A DNA stretch of 64,000 nucleotides from Methylobacterium sp. 10. Its GTDB lineage: Bacteria > Pseudomonadota > Alphaproteobacteria > Rhizobiales > Beijerinckiaceae. A program made the translations under genes and the position numbers. Every line of letters starts with the position of its first letter. The stretch's first letter is position 1. The stretch covers positions 4,768,035 to 4,832,034 of the forward strand of contig NZ_KI912577.1 in assembly GCF_000519085.1 (NCBI RefSeq). The letters are read 5' to 3'. Below, piece by piece: positions 45,301-52,836 of the stretch. The notes under the pieces are model-generated. The model made no database searches. It was not told the origin of the DNA and saw only the letters and a list, made by a program, of their open reading frames with translations.

Positions 45301-45412
45301 GCGGGGTCTGCGACCAGTCCTTGGCCCGCATCAGGGCCGCCATCTCGCTTGCCCCGACGAAGATCTCCGAATGTCCGGCTCTGGGCTTCGGCAAGGATCG
45401 GCTTTCCGGCAC
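42335..45412 (-). CDS. Hybrid sensor histidine kinase, PAS-GAF-PAS-PAS-HisKA-HATPase-REC
   Basis: A 1025-residue soluble sensor. Order: PAS-like domain (about 25-165, SQTPLGPPEGW), GAF domain (about 180-330), PAS (about 375-490), a coiled segment rich in Glu/Arg/Gln, PAS (about 530-640, PDDRDAVCSTF), HisKA with phospho-acceptor His663 in GGIAHDFNNLLTG, HATPase (NLAINARDAMPDGG, DTGTGMP, GTGLGLSMIYGF) and a receiver with Asp958 in VTDVGLPG. No membrane helices, so it senses a cytoplasmic signal such as redox or light; no flavin-binding Cys motif is seen. It has no DNA-binding partner gene nearby. Its placement inside the flagellar locus does not by itself show a motility role. Confidence 0.93.
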   Translation of the reverse strand: MPESRSLPKPRAGHSEIFVGASEMAALMRAKDWSQTPLGPPEGWPEALKVALRILLTSRFEMWLGWGPDIAFFYNDAYRPTLGLKHPESLAKPTKILWAEIWDDIEARIRSVYEDGEATWDRGLLLLLERNGYPEETYHTFSYSPVFADDGTVGGLFCAVSEETDRVISERRLGILRLLGESLARAESRSDVLRAVEASLGEARRDLPFSAIHLSDGGSLARLAAATGMSADHAAQPEVVDPAGPVAGLLGGTGRETIVDLDPAQNWPTGDWSRPPAKAVSLPLVGQGGSAPLGIVTVGLNPHRPIDDDYLSFLKLLAGQISSSLASVSAYEAERERNAVLAEAVRMRQEAAEALRQANEALLSEVRQRTAERDRLRTLFQDAPGFMCVLNGPSHVFEYTNEAYLQLVGHRDIIGISVREALPEVEGQGFFELLDEVYATGRPFIGRNMPVTIQSGRDGGLEQRILNLVYQPITEADGTVTGIFAEGHDVTDRALAEDALRRLNETLEQQVQARTQEVQERTQERDRAWRLSQDLLMVTEADSRIAAVNTAWTTLLGWTSDDLAGRSFADLAYPDDRDAVCSTFSAIVAEPLTEPFEFRLRHADGSYRWFAWTGAFEDGRIYASGRNTTAEREQAVALELAEDALRQAQKMEAVGQLTGGIAHDFNNLLTGIVGSLDLMQTRLSQGRMENIERYAKAAMSSANRAAALTHRLLAFARRQPLDPKLVDGNALIASLEDLLRRTIGETISLDIVMGEGLWLTLCDPHQLENAILNLAINARDAMPDGGRLRIETANTELDRAYARLHPGVEPGAYVSIVVSDTGTGMPAEVIARAFDPFFTTKPLGQGTGLGLSMIYGFARQSDGHAKIDSHVGHGTAVKLYLPRSVETVTESGPADTLAGVARIGAGETVLVVEDEGVVRDLIVDVLEDLGYRTISASDGLSGLKILLTQERVDLLVTDVGLPGLNGRQLADQARETRPGLKVLFITGYAENAIFGNGQLDPGMQMITKPFPVEILAGRIREMMET

Positions 45413-45722
45413 TCTCAGGGCCTCGGTTGCGTATGGCGGGCGGGATCAGGCGGTCGGTTACACGGACTTGCGTGAACCGACCCTATAGGTGACGCCGGAC
45501 CGGCCGCAAACCGGCCTGTCTCCTCCCTCCGAGGCATTCGCGAGGGGGCGAACCACCGCCATCCGACGCCGTTTCGACCGCCATCGAACGGTCCCTGGCA
45601 CCGCCATCCGGCCTGGCTTTCGCCCTCGGGACGGGGGCGTCGCATGGCGGATGCACCCGTTGCGTGTTTGTCGCAGGGGCCGCGCAACATCACATCCAGA
45701 GGGGCTAGGACCATCGGGTGCG
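45413..45722. other. Non-coding stretch upstream of the kinase and dksA
   Basis: About 310 bases between the divergent histidine-kinase and dksA genes. The open frames are Pro/Arg-rich shadows. I see no repeat or hairpin worth naming; the kinase promoter must lie here but cannot be placed. Confidence 0.5.
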
Positions 45723-45751
45723 TTGTAGTGTCGGGCGCCCTCAAGTATAGG
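45723..45751 (+). promoter_or_regulatory. Sigma-70-type promoter of dksA
   Basis: TTGTAG (45723-45728), 17-base spacer, TATAGG (45746-45751), ending 52 bases before the dksA ATG. Good agreement with the housekeeping consensus. Confidence 0.65.
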
Positions 45752-45803
45752 CACGCGAAACATCGCCGCGTACCGGCTGTGACGGACTTGCGAAGGGGCG
45801 AGG

Positions 45804-46223
45804 ATGGCGACAGTCAAGATCGACGACGGTTACGTGCCGTCCGAGGACGAGCCGTTCATGAACGAACGGCAGCGTGAGTATTTCCGCCGCAAGCTGGTGG
45901 GATGGAAGGCCGACATCCTGCGTGAAGCGCAGGATACGCTCGTGGCACTTCAGACCGAGAACGAGAATCATCCCGATCTGGCCGACCGCGCCTCGTCGGA
46001 GACCGACCGGGCGATCGAATTGCGGGCCCGCGACCGCCAGCGCAAGCTCACCGGCAAGATCGACGCGGCATTGGCCCGCATCGAGGACAGAAGCTACGGA
46101 TATTGCGAGGAGACCGGCGAGCCGATCTCGCTGAAGCGCCTCGACGCCCGGCCCATCGCGACCTTGTCGCTGGAGGCGCAGGAGCGCCACGAGCGACGCG
46201 AACGCGTCTATCGCGACGAGTAG
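45804..46223 (+). CDS. dksA: RNA polymerase-binding transcription factor DksA
   Basis: A 139-residue DksA: the coiled-coil domain (about 25-95, ADILREAQDTL to IDAALARIEDRSYG) carries the DxxDxA tip as DLADRASSETDRA, followed by YCEETGEPISLKRLDARPIATLSLEAQERHE. It enters the RNA polymerase secondary channel and works with ppGpp. Only one of the four zinc-finger cysteines of E. coli DksA remains (C-x2-T and then Ala positions), which fits zinc-independent DksA forms. GAGG lies before the ATG. It has its own promoter and a hairpin terminator. Confidence 0.95.
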   Translation: MATVKIDDGYVPSEDEPFMNERQREYFRRKLVGWKADILREAQDTLVALQTENENHPDLADRASSETDRAIELRARDRQRKLTGKIDAALARIEDRSYGYCEETGEPISLKRLDARPIATLSLEAQERHERRERVYRDE

Positions 46224-46250
46224 CGTCGCTGGGGTGGCTCGTCGAACGGA

Positions 46251-46282
46251 CCTGCCGCGACACCGGTCGTCGTGGCAGGTTT
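46251..46282 (+). terminator. Probable terminator hairpin after dksA
   Basis: An 11-bp stem (46251-46261 with 46269-46279, one G-U pair, core CCTGCC/GGCAGG) with a seven-base loop and a short TTT tail, 27 bases after dksA. The T tract is short, so termination may be partial. Confidence 0.6.
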
Positions 46283-46441
46283 CGGCGGCAGGCTTCTATG
46301 GGCGGCCTTGAAGTTTTCGATCCTGATTGTCTCGCTGAGCGTTCAATAAAAGCTTGGCCTTAACCGGCTTTTGCCGGTCCGGAACCTTCGCCCTGTTGTC
46401 ACGATTACTGATACGACTCCGCGTCTATCAAGGATCGTGAA

Positions 46442-46618
46442 ATGGACAATGAAGTTCTCATCTTAGTGCTCGCGCTCTCAACCTTCGCGCTCGTCGTCGG
46501 CGTGGCGATGTGGCAGCGCGCACGCGTCGCCAAGCTCAAGAAGGACCCCGAACGCTCGGCCTTCGTCGACAACCACGGCACGGCCCCGCGCCCCAATCGG
46601 CCCGGCACCGAGCATTGA
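46442..46618 (+). CDS. 58-residue single-span membrane protein
   Basis: MDNEVLILVLALSTFALVVGV begins the protein; the hydrophobic segment (residues 5-24) is followed by WQRARVAKLKKDPER, a basic stretch that should stay in the cytoplasm, and a polar Pro-rich tail. AAGGAT lies six bases before the ATG, a good ribosome-binding site. Small proteins of this form are common but I recognise no named family. It stands alone between dksA and the convergent flgH. It is too short to be found by most length filters. Confidence 0.6.
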   Translation: MDNEVLILVLALSTFALVVGVAMWQRARVAKLKKDPERSAFVDNHGTAPRPNRPGTEH

Positions 46619-46830
46619 TCGGGACCGTCCGTCCCAGCTTGTCTACTGGATTTACACATCCGCCCGATGGCTGTTCCTCTATCCAAGAGGGTTCGACGTG
46701 AGGCGCGACGGTCCCCCTCTCCTGGAAGGAGGGGGGACCCGAGCGGTCGGCGAGATCTTTGGACACCGAAGCCCGGCGTGCAGGTTCCGAGACGCAGAAC
46801 CCGTGACCGCTTGGGCAAAACCGCTCAGCC

Positions 46831-47598
46831 TCAGAACGGCAGCAGGATGTCGACGAGCTGCTGGCCGTAGCGGGGCTGCTGCACGTCGGTGATCTGGCCG
46901 CGACCGCCATAGGCGATGCGGGCCTGGGCGATCTTTGAGGAATCGATCGTGTTGTCGGATTCGATGTCCTCCGGCCGCACCACGCCGGCGACGATGAGCT
47001 CGCGCACCTCGAAGTTGATGCGGATCTCCTGTTTGCCCTCCACCACCAGGTTCCCGTTGGGAAGGACCTGATTGACGATGGCGGCGATGTTGGTCGTCAC
47101 CGTCTCGTTGCGCTGGACCGAGCCGGAACCGTCGCTGGACGAGGTCGACGTCCCGGCGATGAGCTTGTCCGGGCTGATCCCGGCGGCGGCGATGGCGGCG
47201 CTGCTCTCCAGGCCGAAAGCGTTGGGGAGCCCAAGTCCTTCGGCGTTGGAGCGGGAGCGCTTCGTCTCGTTGTTCAGGTTGGCCCTGTCGGTGACGTTGA
47301 CCTTGATCGTCACGAGGTCGCCGATCCGGGCGGCGCGCTGGTCCTTGAAGAAGGCGCGCGATCCCGTCCGCCACAGGGAATTGGGTGCGTAGGAGACGGG
47401 CTGCACGTCCGGCATCGGCAGGCGCACCGGGCGGTAGCCCGGCTGCGAGGTCGGATCCTCGATGGAGGAGAGCGCCGGCGTGGCGCCCACCTGCGACAGC
47501 CTGTCCACCGTGTTGCACGCGCCCAGGGCCGAGCAGGCGAGCAGGATAGCGGCGAGGGCGAGCGGCGTCTTGACGAGGGGTAGGGAGCGGTCGGTCAT
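46831..47598 (-). CDS. flgH: Flagellar L-ring protein FlgH
   Basis: A 255-residue outer-membrane lipoprotein (lipobox LGAC, Cys28) that forms the L-ring. Conserved parts are NSLWRTGSRAFFKDQRAARIGDLVTIKV, IVNQVLPNGNLVVEGKQEIRIN and VVRPEDI at the end region. It is the last gene of the flgF-flgG-flgA-flgH operon. The 212 bases between its stop and the small membrane gene hold no recognisable feature. Confidence 0.96.
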   Translation of the reverse strand: MTDRSLPLVKTPLALAAILLACSALGACNTVDRLSQVGATPALSSIEDPTSQPGYRPVRLPMPDVQPVSYAPNSLWRTGSRAFFKDQRAARIGDLVTIKVNVTDRANLNNETKRSRSNAEGLGLPNAFGLESSAAIAAAGISPDKLIAGTSTSSSDGSGSVQRNETVTTNIAAIVNQVLPNGNLVVEGKQEIRINFEVRELIVAGVVRPEDIESDNTIDSSKIAQARIAYGGRGQITDVQQPRYGQQLVDILLPF

Positions 47599-47636
47599 GG
47601 GAGCCAGCTTCTCTCGGTCAGATGATCGGGGCGGTG

Positions 47637-48686
47637 TCAGCGGCCGGCGTCGAACGCCGCACTGGCCTGGCGGCCGATGCTGGCGGTGGAGCTGACCGAG
47701 ACGCGGCCGGGGCCGATCACGGTGGCGGCGAGGGTCTTCTTGGAGACGGGATTGGTGACGGTGATCGCCGCGCCCAGCCGTCCGTTCTCGTTGGCTTGTC
47801 CACGCAGGGAGAGGTTGAGGCCGGGCGCGTCGAACACGATGGTCACGGCCTCGCCGCGCTGGACCAGATCCGCCGGGGCGATGTCGCCGGACCGGAGAAT
47901 GGAGCCGGCGCTCAGGCTGCGCTGGGCGACCTGACCGATGGAGACCACGGACCCGGCCTGGGCATCCGGGGGGGTCGCCTCGCGGGGGCGGCGCTCGACG
48001 GTGACGTCGCCGGCGCTCACCGTGTCGCCGCGGTTGAGCGTGCGGGAGACGATCTGGACCTCGCGGATTTCCTGCACCTGCCCGGCCACGCGCAGGGATG
48101 CCTGGCGCTCGCCCAGGGTGATGAGGGCGGCGACCCGCTTCAGGCGCGGATCGTAGGTGACGTCGAGGGCCGCCGCCTGGCCATCGAGATCCAGCGGCGC
48201 CAGGAGGACGGTGTTCTCGCCATCGAGGCGGAGGGCAAGGTTGCGCGGGTCGAGGCCGTAGGCCGTCTCGAGCACGCGCTTGATCGCGGCCTCGATCTCG
48301 GTGGGGCCGACACGCCGGGCGGCGCGCTGCACCGAGACCTGGTTCCGGCCTCCGGTCTCGATCTCGCCGAGGCCGAGGGGGGCTACCGCATCGGCGATGC
48401 GGCGGGCCTGGATGGTCCCCGACGCACCGAGCGCCGGGGCGCGGAACAGCGGGCGCCGCGCCAGATCCGCCGGCGCGCCTTCCACCAGATCGCCGAGGGT
48501 CAGGATGTCCCCGCGCGCGGTGACGTCGCCGCGCAGGCGCAGCCGCTGGCCACCCTCCTCGGCGAGAACCTGGACGGTCATGAAGCCGAGGGCCGCGAGG
48601 GCGAAGAACGCGCGCACGACGATACCGGGCGTGAGCGTGCCGACGCGGCGCGGCCGGGCGGTGGGGATCTGTCTCAGGGCGTACAT
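47637..48686 (-). CDS. flgA: Flagellar basal-body P-ring formation protein FlgA
   Basis: A 349-residue periplasmic chaperone for P-ring assembly. A hydrophobic signal (VVRAFFALAALGFMTVQVLA) is followed by a long beta-rich region and the C-terminal SAF-like domain: SRTLNRGDTVSAGDVTVERRP, then RSLSAGSILRSGDIAPADLVQRGEAVTIVF. It is longer than E. coli FlgA by about 130 residues, as in other Rhizobiales. It lies between flgG and flgH on the minus strand, 67 bases after flgG. Confidence 0.92.
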   Translation of the reverse strand: MYALRQIPTARPRRVGTLTPGIVVRAFFALAALGFMTVQVLAEEGGQRLRLRGDVTARGDILTLGDLVEGAPADLARRPLFRAPALGASGTIQARRIADAVAPLGLGEIETGGRNQVSVQRAARRVGPTEIEAAIKRVLETAYGLDPRNLALRLDGENTVLLAPLDLDGQAAALDVTYDPRLKRVAALITLGERQASLRVAGQVQEIREVQIVSRTLNRGDTVSAGDVTVERRPREATPPDAQAGSVVSIGQVAQRSLSAGSILRSGDIAPADLVQRGEAVTIVFDAPGLNLSLRGQANENGRLGAAITVTNPVSKKTLAATVIGPGRVSVSSTASIGRQASAAFDAGR

Positions 48687-48753
48687 GGCGCGACGCTTTC
48701 GGAGGCGGGCTGAAACGAAGAGGCGAAGTGGGGACGCCAGGACGGACGAACCG

Positions 48754-49545
48754 TCAGGCGCGGAACATCTGCGAAGTCGTGGAGAGCATCTGGTCGGCCG
48801 CCGTGACGACCTTCGAATTCATCTCGTAGGCACGCTGCGCGGCGATCAGCGACGAGATCTCGGTGACGGCGTTGACGTTCGCTTCTTCGAGGTAGCTCTG
48901 CTGCAGGTTGCCGAAGCCCTCCGAGCCCGGCAGGCCGTTGATGGCGGGGCCGGAGGCGGCGGTCTCGATGAACAGGTTGTCGCCGATGGATTCGAGGCCG
49001 ACCTTGTTGACGAAGCGGGCGAGCTGGAACTGGCCGAGATTCTGCGGCGCGGTCTGCCCCGGCACCGTCGCCTGGATCGAGCCCTGCGCGCTGATGGTGA
49101 CGGCGGTGGCATTGTTGGGCACCGTGATGCCCGGGTCCACGAGATAGCCGTCGCGGGTGACGAGCTGGCCCTGGGCCGAGAGGTCGAACGAGCCGTCGCG
49201 GCTGTAGGCGGTGCGGCCGTCGGGCATGGTCACCCGGAACAGGCCCTCGCCGCGGATGGCGACGTCGTATTCCTTCTCCGTCGAGGTGAGCGTGCCCTGC
49301 GACATCGTCCGGGCGGTGGAGGTCGTCTTCACGCCCGAGCCGATGGCGAGGCCGGCGGGAAGCTGCGTGTTCTGGTCCGAGGTGGACGAGCCGGCCCGGC
49401 GCAGGTTCTGGTAGAGCAGGTCCTGGAAATGGGCGGTCTGGCGCTTGTAGCCGGTGGTGCGCAGGTTCGCGATGTTGTTCGAGATGACCTGGACGTTGAG
49501 TTCCTGGGCCGCCATGCCCGTGGCGGCTGCGTAGAGGGCGCGCAT
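48754..49545 (-). CDS. flgG: Flagellar distal rod protein FlgG
   Basis: A 263-residue rod protein. The N-terminal helix ATGMAAQELNVQVISNNIANLRTTGYKRQ carries the rod/hook signature, and the C-terminal helix EISSLIAAQRAYEMNSKVVTAADQML pairs with it in the rod. It builds the distal rod outside the MS ring. It starts 12 bases after flgF and belongs to the flgF-flgG-flgA-flgH operon. Confidence 0.97.
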   Translation of the reverse strand: MRALYAAATGMAAQELNVQVISNNIANLRTTGYKRQTAHFQDLLYQNLRRAGSSTSDQNTQLPAGLAIGSGVKTTSTARTMSQGTLTSTEKEYDVAIRGEGLFRVTMPDGRTAYSRDGSFDLSAQGQLVTRDGYLVDPGITVPNNATAVTISAQGSIQATVPGQTAPQNLGQFQLARFVNKVGLESIGDNLFIETAASGPAINGLPGSEGFGNLQQSYLEEANVNAVTEISSLIAAQRAYEMNSKVVTAADQMLSTTSQMFRA

Positions 49546-49557
49546 GGCCTGGGTTCC

Positions 49558-50298
49558 TTAGGCGACGTCGGCGAGGCGGCGGATCGCCGTGCCACGCAAT
49601 TCGTCCAGGCGCGAGATGACGCCCGAGACCATGGTGTAGGTGCGGTTCACGTCCATCAGCCGGGTCATCTCGATGACCGGCTTGACGTTCGAGCGTTCGA
49701 GGGCACCCGATTCGAGGCGGCCGTTCAGGCCGGCGGCCACCGGGGCCGCCGCCGACCCGTAGAGATTGGTGCCTTCGTTGGTGAGGGCCTGCGGGTTGGC
49801 GAAGGTCACCATCCGCACGCGACCGCGGATGCCGAGATTGGTGGAGACCGTGCCGTCCGGCCCGATCGAGAGGCCGGTCTCCTGGGCGTTGATCTGGATC
49901 GGGCCGCCCTCGCCCTGCACGGCGTAGCCGTCGCTGGTGACGAGATTGCCCTGGGGGTCGGTCTCGAAGGCGCCGTTGCGGGTGTAGCGGTCGCCGTTCG
50001 GCGTGCGGACCACGAGAAAAGCCTCCCCGCGCACCGCCACGTGGAGCGGGTTGCCCGTCTGCTCGATCGGTCCCTGGGCGAGGTCGAGGGCCGTGCCCTG
50101 GTCGACGACGTAGGAGACGCGCCGGTCGGTCCGCTGGAACGAGTCGGCGCTCGCCACCGGCATCAGATATTCCTGGAACCGCGAAGTACGGCCTTTGAAT
50201 CCCGTGGTGGAGACGTTCGCCATGTTGTTGGCGATCACGTCGAGCTCACGCTGCAGGGCGACCTGACTGGAGACTCCGACAAACAGCGCGTTCTGCAT
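49558..50298 (-). CDS. flgF: Flagellar proximal rod protein FlgF
   Basis: A 246-residue rod protein with the paralogous rod/hook ends: LQRELDVIANNMANVSTTGFKGR at the N terminus and VIEMTRLMDVNRTYTMVSGVISRLDELR at the C terminus. It is the first gene of the minus-strand operon flgF-flgG-flgA-flgH. Its start is 273 bases from the divergent fliL start, with a CtrA-type site between them. Confidence 0.95.
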   Translation of the reverse strand: MQNALFVGVSSQVALQRELDVIANNMANVSTTGFKGRTSRFQEYLMPVASADSFQRTDRRVSYVVDQGTALDLAQGPIEQTGNPLHVAVRGEAFLVVRTPNGDRYTRNGAFETDPQGNLVTSDGYAVQGEGGPIQINAQETGLSIGPDGTVSTNLGIRGRVRMVTFANPQALTNEGTNLYGSAAAPVAAGLNGRLESGALERSNVKPVIEMTRLMDVNRTYTMVSGVISRLDELRGTAIRRLADVA

Positions 50299-50471
50299 GG
50301 ATCGAATAAGCCTTGGGCTGCGGCGACGTTAACGATACCCGCACGGCCCGTGCCAGCGCCGTAGATTAGAAAAATCGCAATCGATACAGTACCTTGCTCC
50401 CCTGTGAGGGGCTTCGTGCCGTCCTGCCGCCGCATCCCCGCGGCAAGAACCACCCGGCAGGTTTTGCCGCC

Positions 50472-50487
50472 TTAACGAGACGTTAAC
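50472..50487 (+). promoter_or_regulatory. Perfect CtrA-type binding site in the flgF/fliL divergent region
   Basis: TTAA (50472-50475), seven bases, TTAAC (50483-50487), an exact match to the full CtrA site TTAA-N7-TTAAC of Alphaproteobacteria, 85 bases before fliL. CtrA activates early flagellar operons including the fliL-fliM type in Caulobacter. The site could serve both divergent operons. Confidence 0.65.
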
Positions 50488-50571
50488 CGTAACGGTCGAT
50501 AGATCCCTCCATGGGGTCGCGGGGGGCTCAGCGCCGGCCGCACCCTGGGACGAGATTCGGAGGGGGCGACC

Positions 50572-51069
50572 ATGGCCAAGAAGCCCAAGACGGTCCCCGC
50601 GGCTGACGGCGAGGACGCCGCCGGCGAAGTCCCGAAGGGCAGCAAGAAGAAGATCATCATGATCGGCGCGGCCGTGCTGCTCCTGGCCGGCGGCGGCGGG
50701 TTCTTCATGATGAAGAAGAAGGGCGGCGACGATCACGCCGCAATCGAGGTGAAGAAGCCCCTGGTCTTCCTCGAGGTCCGCGAGATGACGATCAACCTCA
50801 CCACCGAGCCCGGCCAGGACAAGCAGCGGACGGCCAAGGTCAAAGTGTCCCTCGAACTGAAGGACGCCAAGGTGGAGGGCGAGGTGAAGCCGCTGATGCC
50901 GCGCATCGAGGATACCTTCCAGATCTACCTGCGCGAGTTGCGCCCGAGCGACCTCGCCGGCTCGGCCGGACTGTACCGGCTCCGCGAGGAACTGCTCCGC
51001 CGGGTCAACGTCGCGATCTACCCGGCACGGGCCGAAGCCGTGCTCTTCAAGGACGTGATCGTCCAGTAA
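50572..51069 (+). CDS. fliL: Flagellar basal body-associated protein FliL
   Basis: A 165-residue inner-membrane protein: Lys-rich cytosolic N terminus, one helix (about 27-45, IIMIGAAVLLLAGGGGFFMM), then the periplasmic FliL domain (LEVREMTINLTTEPGQDKQRTAKVKVSLEL to the FKDVIVQ end). It stabilises the stator-rotor interface. A GGAGGGGGC ribosome-binding site precedes the ATG. First gene of the fliL-fliM-DUF6468-motE operon. Confidence 0.93.
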   Translation: MAKKPKTVPAADGEDAAGEVPKGSKKKIIMIGAAVLLLAGGGGFFMMKKKGGDDHAAIEVKKPLVFLEVREMTINLTTEPGQDKQRTAKVKVSLELKDAKVEGEVKPLMPRIEDTFQIYLRELRPSDLAGSAGLYRLREELLRRVNVAIYPARAEAVLFKDVIVQ

Positions 51070-51092
51070 CCCCCATCGGTGTCGAGACGGTC

Positions 51093-52310
51093 ATGGCAGG
51101 TCCCGAAGACGAGATCGAAGAGGACGATTGGGCAGCCGCCCTGATCGCGGAGAACGCCGAGGGCGGCGAGACCTCGCTGGCCGACGAGTGGGGCGCGGCG
51201 CTGGCCGAGCAGGGCACGAGCACGCATGCCAGCGACGTCGCCGCCGAATGGGCGACGATGATCGAGGACGGGGAGACCGACAATCTCCCCGAGCTCGCGG
51301 GCAACGACCGCATCCTCAACCAGGACGAGATCGACGGCGTCCTCGGCTTCTCCTTGCGCGAATTGTCGGCCTCGGGCGCCGGCGGTGTCCGCGCCATCGT
51401 CGATTCGGGCGTCGTTCAGTACGAACGCCTGCCGATGCTGGAGATCGTCTTCGACCGGATGATCCGGTTGTTGTCCACCAGCCTGCGCAACTTCTTCCAG
51501 GACAACGTCGAGGTCACCCTCGACAACATCACCTCGGTCCGCTTCGGCGATTACCTCAACGCGATTCCGCTGCCGACCCTGCTCGGGGTGTTCCGGGCCG
51601 ATGCCTGGGAGAATTCCGGCCTCGTCACGGTGGAGTCGAACCTCGCCTACTCGACCCTCGACCTGCTGCTGGGCGGCAAGCGCGGCGGCTCCGCGACCCG
51701 CCTCGACGGGCGTCCGTTCACGACGATCGAGATGCAGCTGGTGCGCCGCCTCGTCGAGATCATCCTCAGCGACCTCGAACTCTCGTTCCAGCCGCTCTCC
51801 CCGGTCCGCTTCGGCATCGACCGGATCGAGACCAACCCGCGCTTCGCCACGATCACCCGGCCCGCCAACGCCGCCATCCTGATCAGCCTCAAGCTCGACA
51901 TGGACGGCCGCGGCGGCCAGCTGCAGATCCTGTTTCCCTACGCCACGATCGAGCCGATCCGTGAACTGCTCATGCAGAGCTTCATGGGCGAGAAGCTCGG
52001 CCGCGACCACACCTGGGAAAGCCACCTCGCCACCGAGATCTGGCAGGCCGACGCCACCATGGAGGCGGTCCTCCACGAGATGATGCTGCCCTTGAAGAAG
52101 GTGATGTCCCTGAAGGTCGGCGACACGCTGATGTTCGACACCAAGCCCACCGACCTCATCAACGTCCGCTGCGGCGACTGGGCCCTGACGCAGGGGCGCA
52201 TCGGCCGGGTGGACGACAACATCTCGGTGCAGCTCACGCGACCGCTGCGGCGCTCCCGCACCACGCTCCAGGCCTTCGAGGCCTCCATGAACAACCGCAA
52301 CGACGGGTGA
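51093..52310 (+). CDS. fliM: Flagellar motor switch protein FliM
   Basis: A 405-residue C-ring protein. The CheY-binding segment ILNQDEIDGVLGF is at residues 74-86 rather than at the very N terminus. The middle CheC-like domain (about 130-310) and the C-terminal SpoA domain (LKVGDTLMFDTKPTDLINVRCGDW, about 340-395) are normal. The 73-residue N-terminal extension is acidic and contains three Trp motifs exactly 20 residues apart (Trp13, Trp33, Trp53, in DDWAAA, DEWGAA, AEWATM). It switches motor direction or speed on binding phospho-CheY. Confidence 0.95.
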   Translation: MAGPEDEIEEDDWAAALIAENAEGGETSLADEWGAALAEQGTSTHASDVAAEWATMIEDGETDNLPELAGNDRILNQDEIDGVLGFSLRELSASGAGGVRAIVDSGVVQYERLPMLEIVFDRMIRLLSTSLRNFFQDNVEVTLDNITSVRFGDYLNAIPLPTLLGVFRADAWENSGLVTVESNLAYSTLDLLLGGKRGGSATRLDGRPFTTIEMQLVRRLVEIILSDLELSFQPLSPVRFGIDRIETNPRFATITRPANAAILISLKLDMDGRGGQLQILFPYATIEPIRELLMQSFMGEKLGRDHTWESHLATEIWQADATMEAVLHEMMLPLKKVMSLKVGDTLMFDTKPTDLINVRCGDWALTQGRIGRVDDNISVQLTRPLRRSRTTLQAFEASMNNRNDG

Positions 52311-52317
52311 CCCGCGC

Positions 52318-52836
52318 ATGAGCCTCCTCGTCACCCTCGCCGCCGACGTCCTCGTCGCCGTCCTCCTCGTGGCCAGCATCGTCTCCTCGGTGCGACTCAG
52401 CCGGCGCATCACCCGGATGAAGGCCGACGAAGCGGCCCTGCGCCAGACCATCGGCGATCTCGTGGTGGCGAGCTCCACCGCCGAGCGGGCCATCATCGGC
52501 CTGCGCGCCACCCTCGACGAGTGCGACCGGACCCTGGCCGACCGCCTCGGCACCGCGGAGCGCTACGCCGCCGACCTCTCCGCCCATGTCCAGGCCGGCG
52601 AGACCGTGATCGCCCGCATCTCCGCCATCGTCTCCCATGCCCAACCCGCGCGGATGGCCGTGGTGCCCCCCGTCGAGATCCGCCCCTCCGAGATCCGCGC
52701 CGCGCCGGTCGAGGTAGGGGACGCGCCGAAGGCTGCGCCGTCGAGCCCCAACGGTGAGCGCCTCGGCGCCGCCGCCGCCGCCGCCCTCGCCATGTCCGAG
52801 CGCGCCCTCGGCCGCCTGCGGAGCCGCGCCGCATGA
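52318..52836 (+). CDS. DUF6468 flagellar-operon membrane protein
   Basis: A 172-residue protein with an N-terminal membrane helix (about 6-24, TLAADVLVAVLLVASIVSSV), then a helical coiled region RLSRRITRMKADEAALRQTIGDLVVASSTAERAIIGLRATL typical of DUF6468, and an Ala/Pro-rich tail. DUF6468 proteins lie between fliM and motE in Rhizobiales and relatives; a motility role is inferred from context. Seven bases separate it from fliM, and its stop overlaps the motE start (ATGA). Confidence 0.75.
   Translation: MSLLVTLAADVLVAVLLVASIVSSVRLSRRITRMKADEAALRQTIGDLVVASSTAERAIIGLRATLDECDRTLADRLGTAERYAADLSAHVQAGETVIARISAIVSHAQPARMAVVPPVEIRPSEIRAAPVEVGDAPKAAPSSPNGERLGAAAAAALAMSERALGRLRSRAA

Noticed and set aside
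48280..50364. Open frame of 694 codons on the plus strand across flgA, flgG and flgF
   Set aside because: It runs opposite to three certain flagellar genes and shows only low-complexity Gly/Arg/Ala sequence.
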